This document shows, in pieces, positions 32,479 through 46,082 of a DNA stretch of 64,000 nucleotides (position 1 is the stretch's first letter; the number at the start of each line of letters is the position of its first letter). Origin of the DNA: Micropterus salmoides (lineage: Eukaryota > Chordata > Actinopteri > Centrarchiformes > Centrarchidae); assembly GCF_014851395.1 (NCBI RefSeq), contig NW_024041373.1, positions 18,097,697 through 18,161,696 of the forward strand, written 5' to 3'. The position numbers and the translations under genes are program-made. Under the pieces are notes generated by a model. The model was not told the DNA's origin. It was given only the letters and a program-made list of their open reading frames with translations, and made no database searches.

Positions 32479-34093
32479 CAGTGGTGGAAAGTAACTCATA
32501 CATTTCCTCAAGTACTGTACTCCAGAACAATTGTGTAATACTTCCAGAGTACTGAATCCCAAAACCATATTTGGAGGTACAATACAATTCCAATTGTATT
32601 TCTACGGATGCGTCTCAGTCCAGATGCTCTGTCTGCTCAAATGGGATTTCATAGTGTCTTTTGTGTAACTCGTAACGCAGCACACAACTACGATATCAAA
32701 TCTGTAGTGATGTAAGTGCATCAGAGCGGCTGGGCAGAATCCATGTTGACCGCTATCACGTCACTTTGCAGAACTCCTCCGTTATTTTGGTGGGACAGAA
32801 GAGTTATGCACCGTGTCTTGACAGCATGATTGTTAGAAGGGCTAGATGATGGAGCTCCATTTCTCACGCTTCCTTGTTGGAAAGCCACATCATCAGCATA
32901 CATGGTTACTGACGCCTACGTCATTACCACAGCAACCCATGCAGATAGGTTGGTGATGTCTGGACACACAAATCGGATCTGATAACTTGCAAATAACACT
33001 GCGGACACTCTGCCTTAAAGATCTGATTTGAGAAACAAATCTGATTTGCCTGCAGTCTGAACAAAGCCCATGAATTGTTAGCAGATCCACCCTTAAACCT
33101 GCTCTGATGGTTTGTTCAAGGTCCAGTATTTTACAACAAAAGCAAAGATAAGAGAAAAGCCGAAAAAATCATTACAGATTTGTATTACAGAACTTAGTTT
33201 TTTCTTATTTCCTGCTGCATTACTAAACTCACAATCCCTCAGATTTGACTTGTGAGCTTTTGGAGGGGGCCCGACCTCTAGGTTTTGAACTACTGGACTA
33301 AACTAAACAACCTAACTTTAGTTCAAAGTTGCTCCATCTAGACCAGCTACAACAGTTAAATGCTGCTTACACATTAATGCATCAGTATTAACAATCTAAT
33401 AAAGTCATATAAAGTCAAATAAATCAGTCACAGGAGCCATTTTTCAGCAGAATGGGTATTATTCTCCTGATACTTTGAGTACATTTTGCTGATTATACTT
33501 CTGCACTTTCAAAAGGTAAGATTTGAATACTTTTACTGGTAAACAGTGGTGAAAAAAGTACTGAGATCTTTTAAGTAAAAGTAGCCATAACAATGACAAT
33601 ATACTTCATTACAAGTAAAACTCCTGCATTTAAAATCTTTCTTGAGTAAAAGTAGAGAAATATTATCAGCAAAATGTACTAAGTACCAAGTGTTACATTT
33701 ATCATATCTATAATTAGAATTTTATTACTGATTCATTACACTGTAATCAGCATCTGAGTTGTCATGGTGGAGCTAATTTTAGCGTGTGTATGAACTTTTG
33801 TGTATAGTTTCATCTTTAACAACCATAGACTGTATAACAGCACATATTTCATAAACTGATCAAATGTTTGATGTATAAAATCTTCATCTGTAACTAATAA
33901 CTATAGCTGTCAGATAAATGTAGTGGAATATGACAATTTCCTCTGAAATGTAGTAGAAGTATAAAGTATCATAAAATAGAAAAGTTCAGTAGTGTAAATC
34001 TACTTAGTTACATTCCACCACTGCTATTAATGGAGTATTTTACATTGTTGTATTAGTATGTTTACATAAGCAAAGGATCGATTTCCACCACTT
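32479..34093. mobile_element. hAT-type non-autonomous element (outer), 1.6 kb
   Basis: Starts CAGTGGTGGAAAGTAACTCA and ends ATCGATTTCCACCACTT, an inverted pair with one altered terminal base. Flanking octamers AAACACAA (32471-32478) and AAACTCTA (34094-34101) agree at 6 of 8 positions, consistent with an aged 8-bp hAT duplication. The interior 32600-33100 is not shared with other copies in this window. A second element of the same family sits at 33544-34023. Confidence 0.7.
33544..34023. mobile_element. hAT-type MITE nested in the previous element
   Basis: Begins CAGTGGTGAAAAAAGTACTG and ends TTAGTTACATTCCACCACTG. Flanks are CTGGTAAA and CTATTAAT (5 of 8 match). The outer element's terminal sequence 'acttttactggtaa' / 'taatggagtattttacat' continues across the insertion. 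Confidence 0.75.
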
Positions 34094-34101
34094 AAACTCT
34101 A

Positions 34102-37100
34102 AGTCCACTTTTGACTGTATCAGTGCTGCAGATTACAGATTACACTTTATGCAAATGTGAAATCATGTACTGTATCAACTAAGAAACCAAATCCAGCTTC
34201 TTATTAAAAATGGCATTATGAATCCTAATTTCCCCAGATAGCACATCTCAAATAGCAACAAATATGAAAAGATGTAAATACCAATCCACAATTTCAATAT
34301 CAGGCCATAATATAAGGTTTATTATATACAAGTGATTTGATAATACATGTGAAAAACTTAATAAGTGTTAATATTTAATTCTTTGACTTATGACTGTAAC
34401 CAATAGTGAGAAACACTAGAGAGAGTCTAATCCGGAGGGAATGTTCAAGCTAATGTGCTGATCCATTGCACTTTTTTTTTTTAGGAGATTCAAAGTTTGG
34501 GAGATCGCGGTTGGTAGTTATCGTCTTAAAGACGTGGCCAGCCATTGATTAGCTGGTTACAAGCTACATACACGAGTGCTTCGTTTCATCATTACCCTTT
34601 TCCCCACATTCAGGAAGAACCAGTGGTTTTATTTGCAAAGTCAGTCCCTAAAAAGATAAACGATGCTTCACTCCAGAGTATTGATTCCTCCGTGTCACAA
34701 ACAGATGCTCTGTCATTGGCTGTGACTCACAATCATATTAACTTGACAACAAGGCGAAGGCCATGTTATAAGTGAATGACAGCTTGGCTCTTCTAGATAC
34801 AAATGAGTTCACTTTTTTTTTTACCTTCCTCTTCCTCCCTTCTCAGACGTACACACACTCAGTTACATATTCGTGACAGCTGTGTGCAAATCATGTGAGT
34901 GTTGGTTAATAACATAAGATGAATTAAGTGAACATTCATACTGTATGATGTGATGATTTAAATTCTATAAGTCCTCTGTTTGTGTAAACGTGATTTTCCA
35001 TTGTTGTGTCTGTCATGGGTTATAATTCGACACTGTATGACAATGTGCAGACTGTCTGGTCCAGATTTCCACTCTTGTTCCGCCTGTTGTTTCTGTGCTC
35101 TCCAAACAGATGCTCCATCAAATCTCTTTATACTTGGCTGAGCAATGGGAGTTACCCACAGTCACACCAAGGCCCCCATTCAAAAACACAGAATGTATAA
35201 GCTGTCATTCACCATGATAGCTTTCATGAGTGTGTGCAGCATGTGTGTCCTCGCTTGCTCGTGAACATATGTCTCTTTTCGCATGTCTTGGTGCAGCTCT
35301 TTACTTGGAAATCCAATGTAAATTCATCCTGTGCATGTTTATTCACATCTGGTCTTTATCCAAAAAAGACAGCGCTGCAAAAGATTAACCTCATGTAAGG
35401 TCTCCTGCGACCTCAGTTCCACAGACAAAATTTCCTGTTATCTAGTTATGTTCATACTGCAGTTCTTCAGCCAGTTATTAGGATTTTGCTATCAGGGTAG
35501 GCTTTGCAAATCAATACCCATCTCTGTACGAGACAGGTCAAAAGCTGGATGAAATATGAACGCTGGTGTGGGTTGTTTGGCTTTCACTAATAAGGTTCTT
35601 CTATATTGCAGAGCATTTGAGTGTCATCTGGTAACTCATAACAAGATGCTCTGTGCTCAGAAGATTCATCCGAAATATGAAAATAATCAGCTGCCGAGGA
35701 AGATCACAACCCCTGCTCAAGCTCACCCTCACCCTTTCATCCCACCTGAGACAGACATTAACCTATGATTCAAAGTCTGATACTATGCCAAAGTCGAGGC
35801 AACTGCCATGGAGTCAGTCAGTACAACACGAGCCCTGTCTTATTTACATTTTGGTAAATTGGCACCATAAAAACTATGCAGAATTAGTTATTAGCTCTTC
35901 CTGTTTGTAATGCATCCACAAATGTACAAACAACTATCACTGGATTACTTTCATATTGAAAGAAACTGATGATTCATAGGTATGTTCTGGTTCATCGCTG
36001 ATTTATAGACCTTTATTTGTGATTGACATCAGAGATGATGATATCTTTCTGGGAAGGAATTCAGAAGACAATGAGCATTATTTTATGGTAATTTGACACC
36101 GCCATCAATGACATAAAAGTCACTAAAGTAACACCCTCCACATTATGAATCTATGTGATCGTTTAAAGACTTGGTCTGCAAATGCAAACTGAGTAGTCTT
36201 TTGTGGAGTACAACAGTGTTTCTCTTCACTGTGTCCGTGGTTATGACACAGTCTGTCTTCTGAACATCTGTCTTTACTCACACTGTACAGCTGACATCAT
36301 CTCCACATATGCAAACACACACACACACACACATACGATCCCCCCCCAGCACAGACCATGTAGACACTTTAAGAGCATGCGGATAAAGCAGGGGTAAATA
36401 AATCAAAATCAACAACAGGCATCTGTTTGAAACAACTGACAGGATCCAGGAAGCAGCCCCAAAGCAGGCACAGCGAAGGTCAGTAGAAAAAAGGAAACCC
36501 AATATAGTCTTTCAGGCTGCAAGCATTTAGCCATGTTTTTTTTAATCTTGTTCCACATAAATCACACTAATAAGAGTTAGGCTTAATCACCAAGGATACA
36601 GATAAGAAAATGGCTGCGATATTGCACTCTGTTCTCAAGGAAACTGGTCAGAATTGGCCCAGTGGCCTTGGAAGCTCGCAGTAAACTGCTGACCGAGACC
36701 ATCAGAAACATGCAGCACATGAAAACCTTGAGAGACAAAATCTTTGTTTGCTTTGTTCATATTTTTTTTAGCTTAACCTGTAAAGTTGTCTTCGAGGTTA
36801 AACGGGTAAGAATAGCAAGAACAGGTGGAAGTGATTCGTTTTTGCTTCCACTGGGAAACAAACAAATATTGATGCATTTCATGGAAATGTCACATTGAAC
36901 GTATTCATAGTACCTTTGACATCTACAAAGATGTAGCCTCATTAGAGATTGTTAGAGATTTTGTAACAACAGACATCTTACACTGTATTTTCATCTTGTC
37001 TAGGTCAAAGAAACATGAATTACAGTGATACAAAACCAATCAAAACATTGGAATTGAAAGAGTTTATTTGCAGCTTCATATGTTTTACAGCAACACATAT

Positions 37101-38010
37101 GAACACTAAAACAGTTGTATTACCTGTTGCAAGATTCCACATTACCACTAGCCTTATGCCATCAGTGTCATTTATATATAAGTGTATGACGTGTTGAGCA
37201 ATCAAGTGACACCTGAACATGCATATTAAAAAGTACCTTACAAACAATCTGTTACATTTAAGAAGGACAGTGTTTAAAATCTGGGAGCAATGCTCTGCAT
37301 GCAACTGAAAAAGGTTGCAGCTGTGATATGGCTGACATTAAACAGTCACTTTATGGATAAGATATTGCTGAGACTGTGGGTATAGAATAATTCATGACTG
37401 GTATGTGTGTGAGTGTTGGCAGGCACAGAGGACTCATATCTGTGACAGAAACTGTGACACATAATGATGTGAGCTTAGTAAACACATCACAATACGCATG
37501 ATTACAGTTTCTTACGCTGGAATTGAATCTTTGCTTTGAATCTTATGCATAATATGTATTCACAATCTGAAAATTATGTCCTTTTTTTAGGTGGATTAAC
37601 TCAAATGTTGCTCTGTCAATTAATGAGATTTTGCTCCCACTGGAAGGCACTTAAACAATGGACTCTGTGTTTCCATCCCTGCCAATATTCTGACAGTTCT
37701 CCTTTATCAACACACAACTATCTAATACCAATTAGTTTCTGTCTTTTCAAATACATGCAAATTAAAGTTGCAGCAAATTAACTGGCTTTCCAGCTTATCC
37801 CGGGCACTGAAGTGTAGACCCACTGTGCTACATCTTTTATTTTGTCATTATTTCATCCTCTAGTCAACGTCTGTTCATTTCTCAAGGGTAATATGTTGGG
37901 ACGGGGATTAACCTGACCCAACTGGTAATATCTGATTCAGCTGACACTGATGTAGCTGTTTATCTGTTATGTGTGACCAAGAAAAATTACATATTTGTCT
38001 CTCTGTGGAT

Positions 38011-38014
<4 letters not shown>
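34102..38014. other. Non-coding stretch
   Basis: No coding frame with recognisable similarity. Contains a short CA microsatellite at 36315-36333. Confidence 0.4.
36315..36333. repeat. (CA)n microsatellite
   Basis: Short pure CA run followed shortly by a poly-C run. Confidence 0.85.

Positions 38015-38054
<40 letters not shown>
38015..38054. repeat. (GA)n microsatellite
   Basis: Twenty uninterrupted GA units. Confidence 0.95.
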
Positions 38055-38056
<2 letters not shown>

Positions 38057-41000
38057 CTTACTATAGATGTAAAAATGTGGTGAAATACATGACCAGGGCA
38101 CTTTATCATAATCAGCTTGTATTTAATGTAACTTCCTTCCAATGATCTAGCCCCCTCTAGTGTGTAAAGAAATGATCACGTAGGAGACTCCTGCCTTAGA
38201 TGTTCTCTTTAGATACATCCCTTATACATCATACATGCAACAGATGGTTTCAGTGTATTATTCAAATATTGCATTATTTGTAACATATTTTTTCAAGACT
38301 ATAAAGAACTGCCCTTAAAAGGAATGCAATCATATATTAATATCATGTTGCATCTTGGCAGTATGTTTTGCTCATATCCTTCTCCTCAGTCAATTTCTGC
38401 CCTCCGCAGCTAAAGACTCTGCTGGTCTTGCCCTGCTGTTGCACTCATTTTCCTTTCCTGATCAACCAATCCCCCTAGCATCATAGAAATAGAGTCTTTT
38501 AAACCACTAGGGGGCACTGTGAAACAACCCAGCCATTAGAAAATTAGCAGGGGAATCATAATGGGTAGTTATTTCTCTAGCAGTAGCTGTTTGTTGCTGT
38601 GTTACTGAAAATTAAATTCAAAACAAACAGGCCTGTTTGGTACATTTTCCCCTCATTCTCCCCTGCTATTCCTCCGATTCGCCCTCATACCACTTTTTTC
38701 CGCTCTCTCTTTTTTTCTTTCTCTCTCTTTTTTTTCTAAACCAACCGGTGGTTATGTAGTCTGGAATATGCTAATCTGATATGCACCGGCAACTCCCTGG
38801 GTGAAGATCACTTATTAAAAGCATAGTTGGGAGGGTTTATGCAAATTGAGTCAAATCAAAGCAAGCTTTCCCTTGGTTGGTTACCCCTTTGCATACATTG
38901 TGGATTTGAGACCAATATTTTATTCCTGATATTCCTTTTCGTGGAGCCTGTACCACTTTCGTATCACCTCTCCTCATGTATTTAATGTTGAATTCATGTT
39001 GCTCTACTTTTTTTTGCTAGTGTGTTGCTGCAGACAAACTGTTTGCTTCTCTGAAAAAGGAGAAATTTCATTTCCCGTTGAGTGGATTGACAGATTTGTT
39101 AGAAGGAAAAGATGGATAATATCCGCTGTGGCCAAAGGCTGCCATGAAGAAGTCTGACACAGACACTGATTAAGCCTCTCGAGATCTGAAGGGATTGTGG
39201 GTCTTAGTTGAGAGAGAAAAAGAGAAACAAAAAGAGAGGAGTGAGCAGGCGAAAGAACAAAACTGCAAATTGGATTGGATGAGATGCAAGTGCCCTGTGG
39301 GTATGCTGGCTTTTGTGTAACATGTTGTTCAGGTTGGACCAACAATCAGTCGTGCTTCCTTAACTCCAGACTATTAGGTGCAGGATAGAAGGGATAAGCA
39401 GATCTCATATCAACAAGGGGAAACAGCATTGAGGATAATGTGCTGCATTGTTTGTTGGCAGAATTAACTTCTGATCCCAGGTCATTATAGGAAAAAGTCA
39501 TACTTTCTGAATGAGATTTTTTTTTTGCATACAGCCACATATTGCATGCATATGGATTTATGTTTATACCACAGTCATGCAAACACATCTGACTTCTAAA
39601 CTCACCCCTGCCCTTTAGCGCACCTCATGCCGTGCGCTAATTTAGAGTGCAAAGGTGAGTCCTCTATGTTCCATATTTATATTTTGACAGTAAATTAAGT
39701 AAAAAGAGCAGAGGTCAGTGCCTCCCCTCCAGACAAATATGCACACTCTGCAGTCTTGCGTTGGGTACTAAATATCACTAGGTTTTATTAGTGGTTTAGA
39801 TTGCAGTTAAACGGAATTTTCTATTTAAAGAGACATATAAAAGGTTATTAAGAACATCAGTAATGACTGTTAACCAGTTAAAGTTAGTTAACCAGGGAAA
39901 ACATTTTACCATCTTTGTCCTGCCATCATGACAAAGACAAGTCATGAGTGCACACATGGCTCAGTAACAACTGTATAAAACCATTGACTCCCTTGCAAGT
40001 CTTATTTAACTGTATTTTAAACAGACATGTGATACTGTTAATGAGGAATCTTGAACTATGTCATGCCAGGTCATATTAGAGGTGAAACATGTTCCCTGGA
40101 GTATTACTGATATACAGAGTATACATCAAAAATAAATGGAACATATATGTTTGTGCAACATTTGAACATTTTTTAAAACATAATATGTGCATTTCAGATG
40201 TAAATAACTCCTAAATCTGCTTGGTAGCTGCTGTAAGAACACAAACACAATACAGGCAGCTTTATTGCATGTGTGTGATGTCTTCACAAGGAGCTTTTGT
40301 CTAGACGTATTCGTTTAGACAGTTGCATTCCTCTGTGTCTTTGTGGGTCAATTCAGTAAGGTTTCGACTATAAGGGGATCACTTGAGCACATTTCAGCGT
40401 TTAACCCGAGCATAAACCCCATCAGCGCAGTAGAGGCAGCTGTGGATGATTCCTTAATCCAACCAGACACTGGGAGAGGGATTCATAAAGGCAGAAAGGC
40501 TTCCAACGGCATCCTCCCTACTGCACACCAGCAGGGATAAAAATTCCCTAATGTGATTGCAGAAGGTTTTGCCGATTGCAAAGTCTAATTGCAATATTAA
40601 TCAATCAGAGAGAATAAAAAGCTAATTTTTATGCATACCATGGGTAGCTGGCGTGCTAACTTCCTTTAGTCTTTATTCACTGGATCATACCACTTCACTT
40701 TGATATTTGCATATTCACTCAAAAACAATGAGGTTCTTTTGCCCGTAGTATAGCAGCTACATCATACAAGTATAGCATATTAAATGTTTGCTGGACTCCT
40801 GTTGATATAGTTACATAGAATCACCCCTGCATTAATGGTGAACGCAGCTCAATAATGTCTCAGTCTGGATGAAAGCAGCCCCCATAAAAACCATCAGAGG
40901 GCAATCGATACGCTTTCATCCCCAGGATGGAAATTGCACTCATATGGCTCAGACTCTATGAAGGTCCCCTATCCAAAGCCAAATCATTAACATCAAACTT

Positions 41001-41815
41001 ACAGGAAAGAAATCAAAATGTCAGCCTGCCCTGCAATCTCTGGGCAGATGAGTATTGCATCTATTTCTTACACAATTACATTCTTCTCATATCTACTCCT
41101 GGTGTAGCCTACTGTAGGCCCAGCATGATTTGGCTGTAATGAATATGGAGAGTTGAAACAGTTGTGCGCATTGGATAACTTTTTCCAAAGAATTATTGAA
41201 CATTCACTCCCACAAATAAGCAACTGCACTTACACAAATATTATGAATAATGGCCCTGAATTCCATAAAGACTTCATTACCTTGGGTACGTTAATTAATA
41301 TTCAACCTTCACTTCATGCAAATCACACATTTTTCACTGGGTGTCTTTGCAGATAGTTTTGGTTTTATTTACTTATTTAAGAATTCCATCTCGGAGATTA
41401 TTGGCGCCATCCCAATTGAGGTGAATGTGATTTCTTTTGTTAGGTTGTTGTATGATGTACAAGTTGTAAAGTCCTTTGAGACAAAATTGTGATGTGTGAA
41501 AAATAACATTAACCCACCCACCAAGCCATCAGGATCTTAGTTAGAGAACCCACATACTACACACTACACTAACTCTGCTACTTCCTCCAGGACATATTTA
41601 TATTATTTCCATTATTTTTAACTCCTCTTCTCGCAACCTGTTATACCCTCTCTTTTGTGTGTGTGTGTGTTTGGGGAGGGGGTACTGTATCATTTGTTTT
41701 TGTTTTATGTATTGTACATTTTGTGTTTATTATCTTTATTCTGCAAACTTTTTTTTAATGATCTTTATTGCACATTGGTTTTGTTGTCTTTTTTGCAGTA
41801 AGGACTCAATGAGCC
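38055..41815. other. Non-coding, repeat-poor stretch; candidate conserved non-coding elements
   Basis: This is the longest stretch free of recognisable transposons. Segments 38740-38960 and 40560-40720 are rich in words typical of developmental enhancers (ATGCAAAT-like 'tttatgcaaattgag', 'tctaattgcaatattaatc', 'ctaatttttatgcata'). No coding frame is convincing. Regulatory function is inference only. Confidence 0.3.
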
Positions 41816-43070
41816 TTAAAGGTTCCTTGTATACTATTTCTGAGGATCTATTGACAGAAATGCAATATAAGATCCATAACTATGTTATGTGGTGTATAAA
41901 GACCTTACATAATGAACCGTTATGTTTTTATTACCTTAGAACGTTTTTCTTCTTCTTCTTGTAGAATTCTGGCAATGTAGACGCTCATCACTATGTTGAA
42001 TACGTACGTTCGAAGAAGAACAAGTAATAATATACAGCAGGGATCAGCAAATAAGTTTTGCATCGGAGCAATTTGTTTATCTATTAGATGATGGGTGAGA
42101 ACATAGTCATAATATTTAAACTGCATGCTTTGGTGTTCAGGTAGCTCAGTCAGTAAAGCGTATTAGTCTCACCTAGAAGATTCCATGTTTGATCCAATGT
42201 ATGGCAATTTTTCCCCCTCTTCAACAAAGTGATTATGAATCACTGAAATATGTTTTACATGCTCACAATAAAGCATGTACTGCAGTGTGTTCCAGTGTTT
42301 GATCCGCATCCATCAACCTACAGACGCTTATTTTCATTTCCCCAGTATCTCCAGGCAGAGGACATTTAGGGGAATCATGTTTTCTGACGTCTCTTTCAAA
42401 GATGTGTCAAGGAGGCTACTGACTCTTTTTAATGTTGTTAAGATTTTTTCAAAGTAAAAGCTCTCAATTAAACTCGAAATAAAGCACTGCTGCAAAAAAC
42501 TTTGTTGTGCTTTTTTTTATTGTAGGCAAAACCACTAAAGAGGAAGTGATTATGTGACTGCTGCTACCATGACTGAGATCTATTTCAACACAGCTATAAA
42601 AGTATTTATTTATTTTTATTTTTTGCCACTATTAAAGCACCATAATCTGGCCGCAGGCCAGATATTTTTGCTGGCGGGGGTTCATAATCACAGAGAGAAT
42701 TAATGTGTCCCTTGTCAATGTTTGTATAAACTTCATCTATTGTTTCTAATGGACTGTGGTGCAGAAACAGTGACAATGTTACACACTCTTGGCTTACATT
42801 TTCCACATTATCTGTAAGTGGCAATAACATATGGTTTTACCAAATAATTAAGTAAATGTAATTTCTTAATATATCTATCTAAAGAAACCTCATTTCTTAA
42901 CTGACTACTCTCTGCTGTCTCTGACAACACCTTTAGTCCTGTGTCAGCCACCATAGCTTTCCTACGTGCTTTGAAGGTGGTGGTGGTGGTGGGGGGTTAT
43001 ACCAGCCAGTTGGTTGCAATTTGCAACCTCACCTCTAGATGACACTAAATCTTACACACATACCCTTTAA
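41816..43070. mobile_element. TTAA-flanked element, arms separated by unrelated DNA
   Basis: The left end TTAAAGGTTCC (41816) leads into 'gacagaaatgcaatataaga' and 'taaagaccttacataatgaa'. The right end closes 'tggttgcaatttgcaacctc' to 'acacacataccctttaa' (43070). Both arms belong to a common fish MITE whose other partial copy lies inverted at 51415-51650. The centre (about 41960-42920) does not resemble that family and may be a later insertion. Confidence 0.6.
42138..42205 (+). other. tRNA-like sequence (SINE head or tRNA pseudogene)
   Basis: A-box-like GGTAGCTCAGTCAGTAAAGC is followed by B-box-like TTCCATGTTTGATCC. It shares AGCTCAGTCAGTAA with the minus-strand copy near 25340. Cloverleaf pairing is incomplete, so a functional tRNA is unlikely. 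Confidence 0.4.
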
Positions 43071-43319
43071 GAATCCCTTAAATTTGGTTATATAAATAAC
43101 TGTAACATGATATGTAGTGAGTAGCTTCACATTTTACAGTTGAAAAATAAATTGGAATTTCTAAATTACATCTTTGGCATTTCTGCACTACAACTACATA
43201 TCTCCTTATCTGAGCTATGTGCTGATATCTGCAAAAAGATAATATCGACCAATACAGTAAATTAATGAGCCTAGCTCTAGAAATCAAGTATTTTTTAAGT
43301 GTTTTTGTAATTTCTATGT

Positions 43320-43923
43320 TGTGACGCCCTGTGGGCTCATGAGTGGGTGTGGCCTATCTCTCTCGTGCTCTCTCTCCTCTTGTAGAGGAAGAGCTTATTG
43401 CAGTAACTAACCTGGGCTAATTGCCCTGTAGAGTATTTGTAACTGGGCTGCTGTCGAGGCCAGGTCAAACCTCTCTGCGGGCCTAGCTCCTTGGTTTCCC
43501 CTTTAGTTTTGTTTTGGACTATTGCTTTGTGGTATTGTTATGTTCCTCCGGAAGGTAAGTCCAGGGAGAGGAGGAGCAACAATATTTGAAATAAAAACCG
43601 TGGCAAAAGAGGATGGGGGGGGGGGCACTACCTGAGAGGGAGAAGGAAGACACAACCCAACCCAAACACACGACCCTGGGGTTGTAACAGGTATTTATCT
43701 TGTTTTTGCATTCTATAACACCTTCACACATATACTGTACATTCATGCAACCATCATCCTGCACAGACACTACTGAAACCACAGACTACATACTGTACCT
43801 CATACTTTAATGTTAGTTTGAAATACCTCTTAATTTGGTTAATTTTGGTTTAAATATATTTTGTTAAACTCCTACCATGGTGTGTCTCCCTTTTGTTGTG
43901 GCCTTTTGAGCCAGGTCATAACA
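43320..43923. mobile_element. Solo LTR of a retrotransposon (604 bp)
   Basis: Begins TGTGACGCCCTGTGG and ends GGTCATAACA, the TG...CA boundaries of LTRs. The four bases ATGT lie directly on both sides (43316-43319; 43924-43927). An AATAAA signal is present at 43590-43595. No internal retrotransposon sequence accompanies it, so recombination between two LTRs probably removed the rest. Target length and TGTGAC start favour a Gypsy-type element, but this is not proven. Confidence 0.7.
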
Positions 43924-43927
43924 ATGT

Positions 43928-45670
43928 TAACAAGTCCTCCAAATTATTCAACGAAATTGGTCCACGTCCTCCAGAACAATAGGTTTTCTGATCTTACACC
44001 TCATCGGTTAAGGTTTGGTTAGAAAGATGGTTTGATGCCATTGTTGCCAAAAACCTTTGGTTATGGTTAGGGAATGACTGCGGGAATGGTTTCTCTCCAT
44101 GTTTTACATACACAAAAAGTGACTTGCAAAAGTACCCAGAGGAGAGCTGTTTTCTGTCATGGGCTGCTGCATAATGTGTAACATAGAAGATTTTTCTCAC
44201 ATCTGAGTCTGAGATATTTTGTATAAATCTTGAATAGTAGTATCACAATATACTTGTCAGGTCATTGTCTGCTGATTCAAAGCACAGGCCAACCAAAGAA
44301 GATGGTAATTTATTGGAAATGCTGTGTATGTTCAAAAGGTGTATTAAAAGCACAGTAGCTTTCTCTTTGGCATTCATCCTTTTGATCATCTGGCATTCTT
44401 GTTAAGTTTAATGTATGCCAAGGCCTCCTGTGATGCCTCCCACAAATACAAAATTATTTACAAATAAATTCTCCCTCTTCCGCTTCATCTCTCATGTCTT
44501 TCTTTATTTTCTCTACAACATCAAAATAGCTTGAACCCTTCTGAAGCTCATTTCACTCGGTCCTCATGGCAGGAATGCTTCTTGTGTGTTTGAAAGACAA
44601 TTACTTGCATTCATCACCACTTGTCGTCTTGACAGTGTGCGCGTTCTAGCACCCACTGAAACACGGTATTGTTACAAGAGCAATTAGCAACCTGAAAACA
44701 CTGGCTCGCAGTAGTGCAAAATTTCAATAATGTAAGGGAGATGACATGTAATTGCTGTAATTACAGTATAATGCTAAACTACTGTAATCAAAGTATAACT
44801 GTTTTGTTCCCCATTATGGAACATGATTGGCATAACCTATTATTGTCAGTCCAAGCTTGCTCTAATCTGAGCTGTGCTGAAGGTTTTAGTGAAATTTGTT
44901 CTTATTTAAGGCATTTTTCCCCCCTTATCCGAACAGATAAAGTCATCTTTCCTATCTCAGATTGCTTCACTCTGAATATTTAACTTTGTTTTGTTTGAAT
45001 GTTTGGACGTCATTCATATTGATCCAAACACATTTCACTGAAATCTCTTATTATCCCTTCTCAAATATGCCTCTGTCACATTTTCAATCTGCTGTCAACA
45101 CTTTGTTGGCTTGCTGTAACATTGCATCAAGTTGTCTCTCAATTTGAAATAGATTAATTCTCAGAAATTCAATTTCCTTTGTTTCTAAATTTAGTTGGCG
45201 CCTCTAAGGGACTGTATGAAAATGGTTAGGGGTGAGGGGGGTTCAGAAAAGGGGGCAGGTGTGTTTTTTCTTTTTGGTAAAGGGTGGGTGGTTTATAGGG
45301 GGCAGGTGTGTTTTTTCTTTTTGGTAAAGGGTGGGTGGTTTATAAACAGGATGCACCATTTTGTTGTGCTTGCCAGAATTTTGACAATTTAGACATTCCA
45401 CATCTATTGTGCTAACTAATTTGCTGTCTGTAAAAGGTATTATCCATTACCATACAGCAACAAGGGACAACAAAGAGGCTGTAATCAATATTCTTACAAT
45501 AACAATATTTCGAATGACAATGTGAAAACAATATGACTGACAGGTGTTTCTCTTATTTTGTCCACTCCATTTATATCAGTGAGGGTAGGCTAAATAAGTT
45601 AACAGAACATTCATAACATTATGAACTTCATGAAGGGAGGATTTATTGTGGGACAGTTCTATCTCCCACA
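43928..45670. other. Non-coding stretch
   Basis: No coding frame recognised. 44500-45000 is repeat-poor. A 47-bp tandem duplication lies near the right end and is listed separately. Confidence 0.4.
45251..45344. repeat. 47-bp tandem duplication
   Basis: Two adjacent copies of a 47-bp unit starting GGGGGCAGGTGTG and ending GGTGGTTTATA are identical by eye, indicating a recent duplication. Confidence 0.9.
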
Positions 45671-46082
45671 GGCTCCGCCCTCTACTGGACTCTATGGGTA
45701 CTACCTTCTCCAATCACACGCACGCTAGGACGTCGCTACCAATACGTGCGTGGCGTATAAATGGCAGTGTCCCTACTGCCTCATCCTTTTTTCTTCAGCA
45801 AACGGCGAACTGCTTACTGAATTCACCACTGCCATTTCTAGAAAATTATCTTTGCACCTGGGCAAGGTGACCCATGTACTGCCCGGACGAGTTCAGGCCC
45901 CCCCTGCCAGCCGACCTGCGGCTGGGGAAGGGAGTGACTGGCCAAGTGACCGTTATGGAGGGAGAGAGGCCTACTGATGCTGCCACAATCCCCCGTCTGG
46001 TGTTCAAGACACCATTGTTTTACATGTGCTTCTTGTGTAAAACTATGGTAAGGCTTTTGAGAATGTGGAAACCGTTTTTTGA

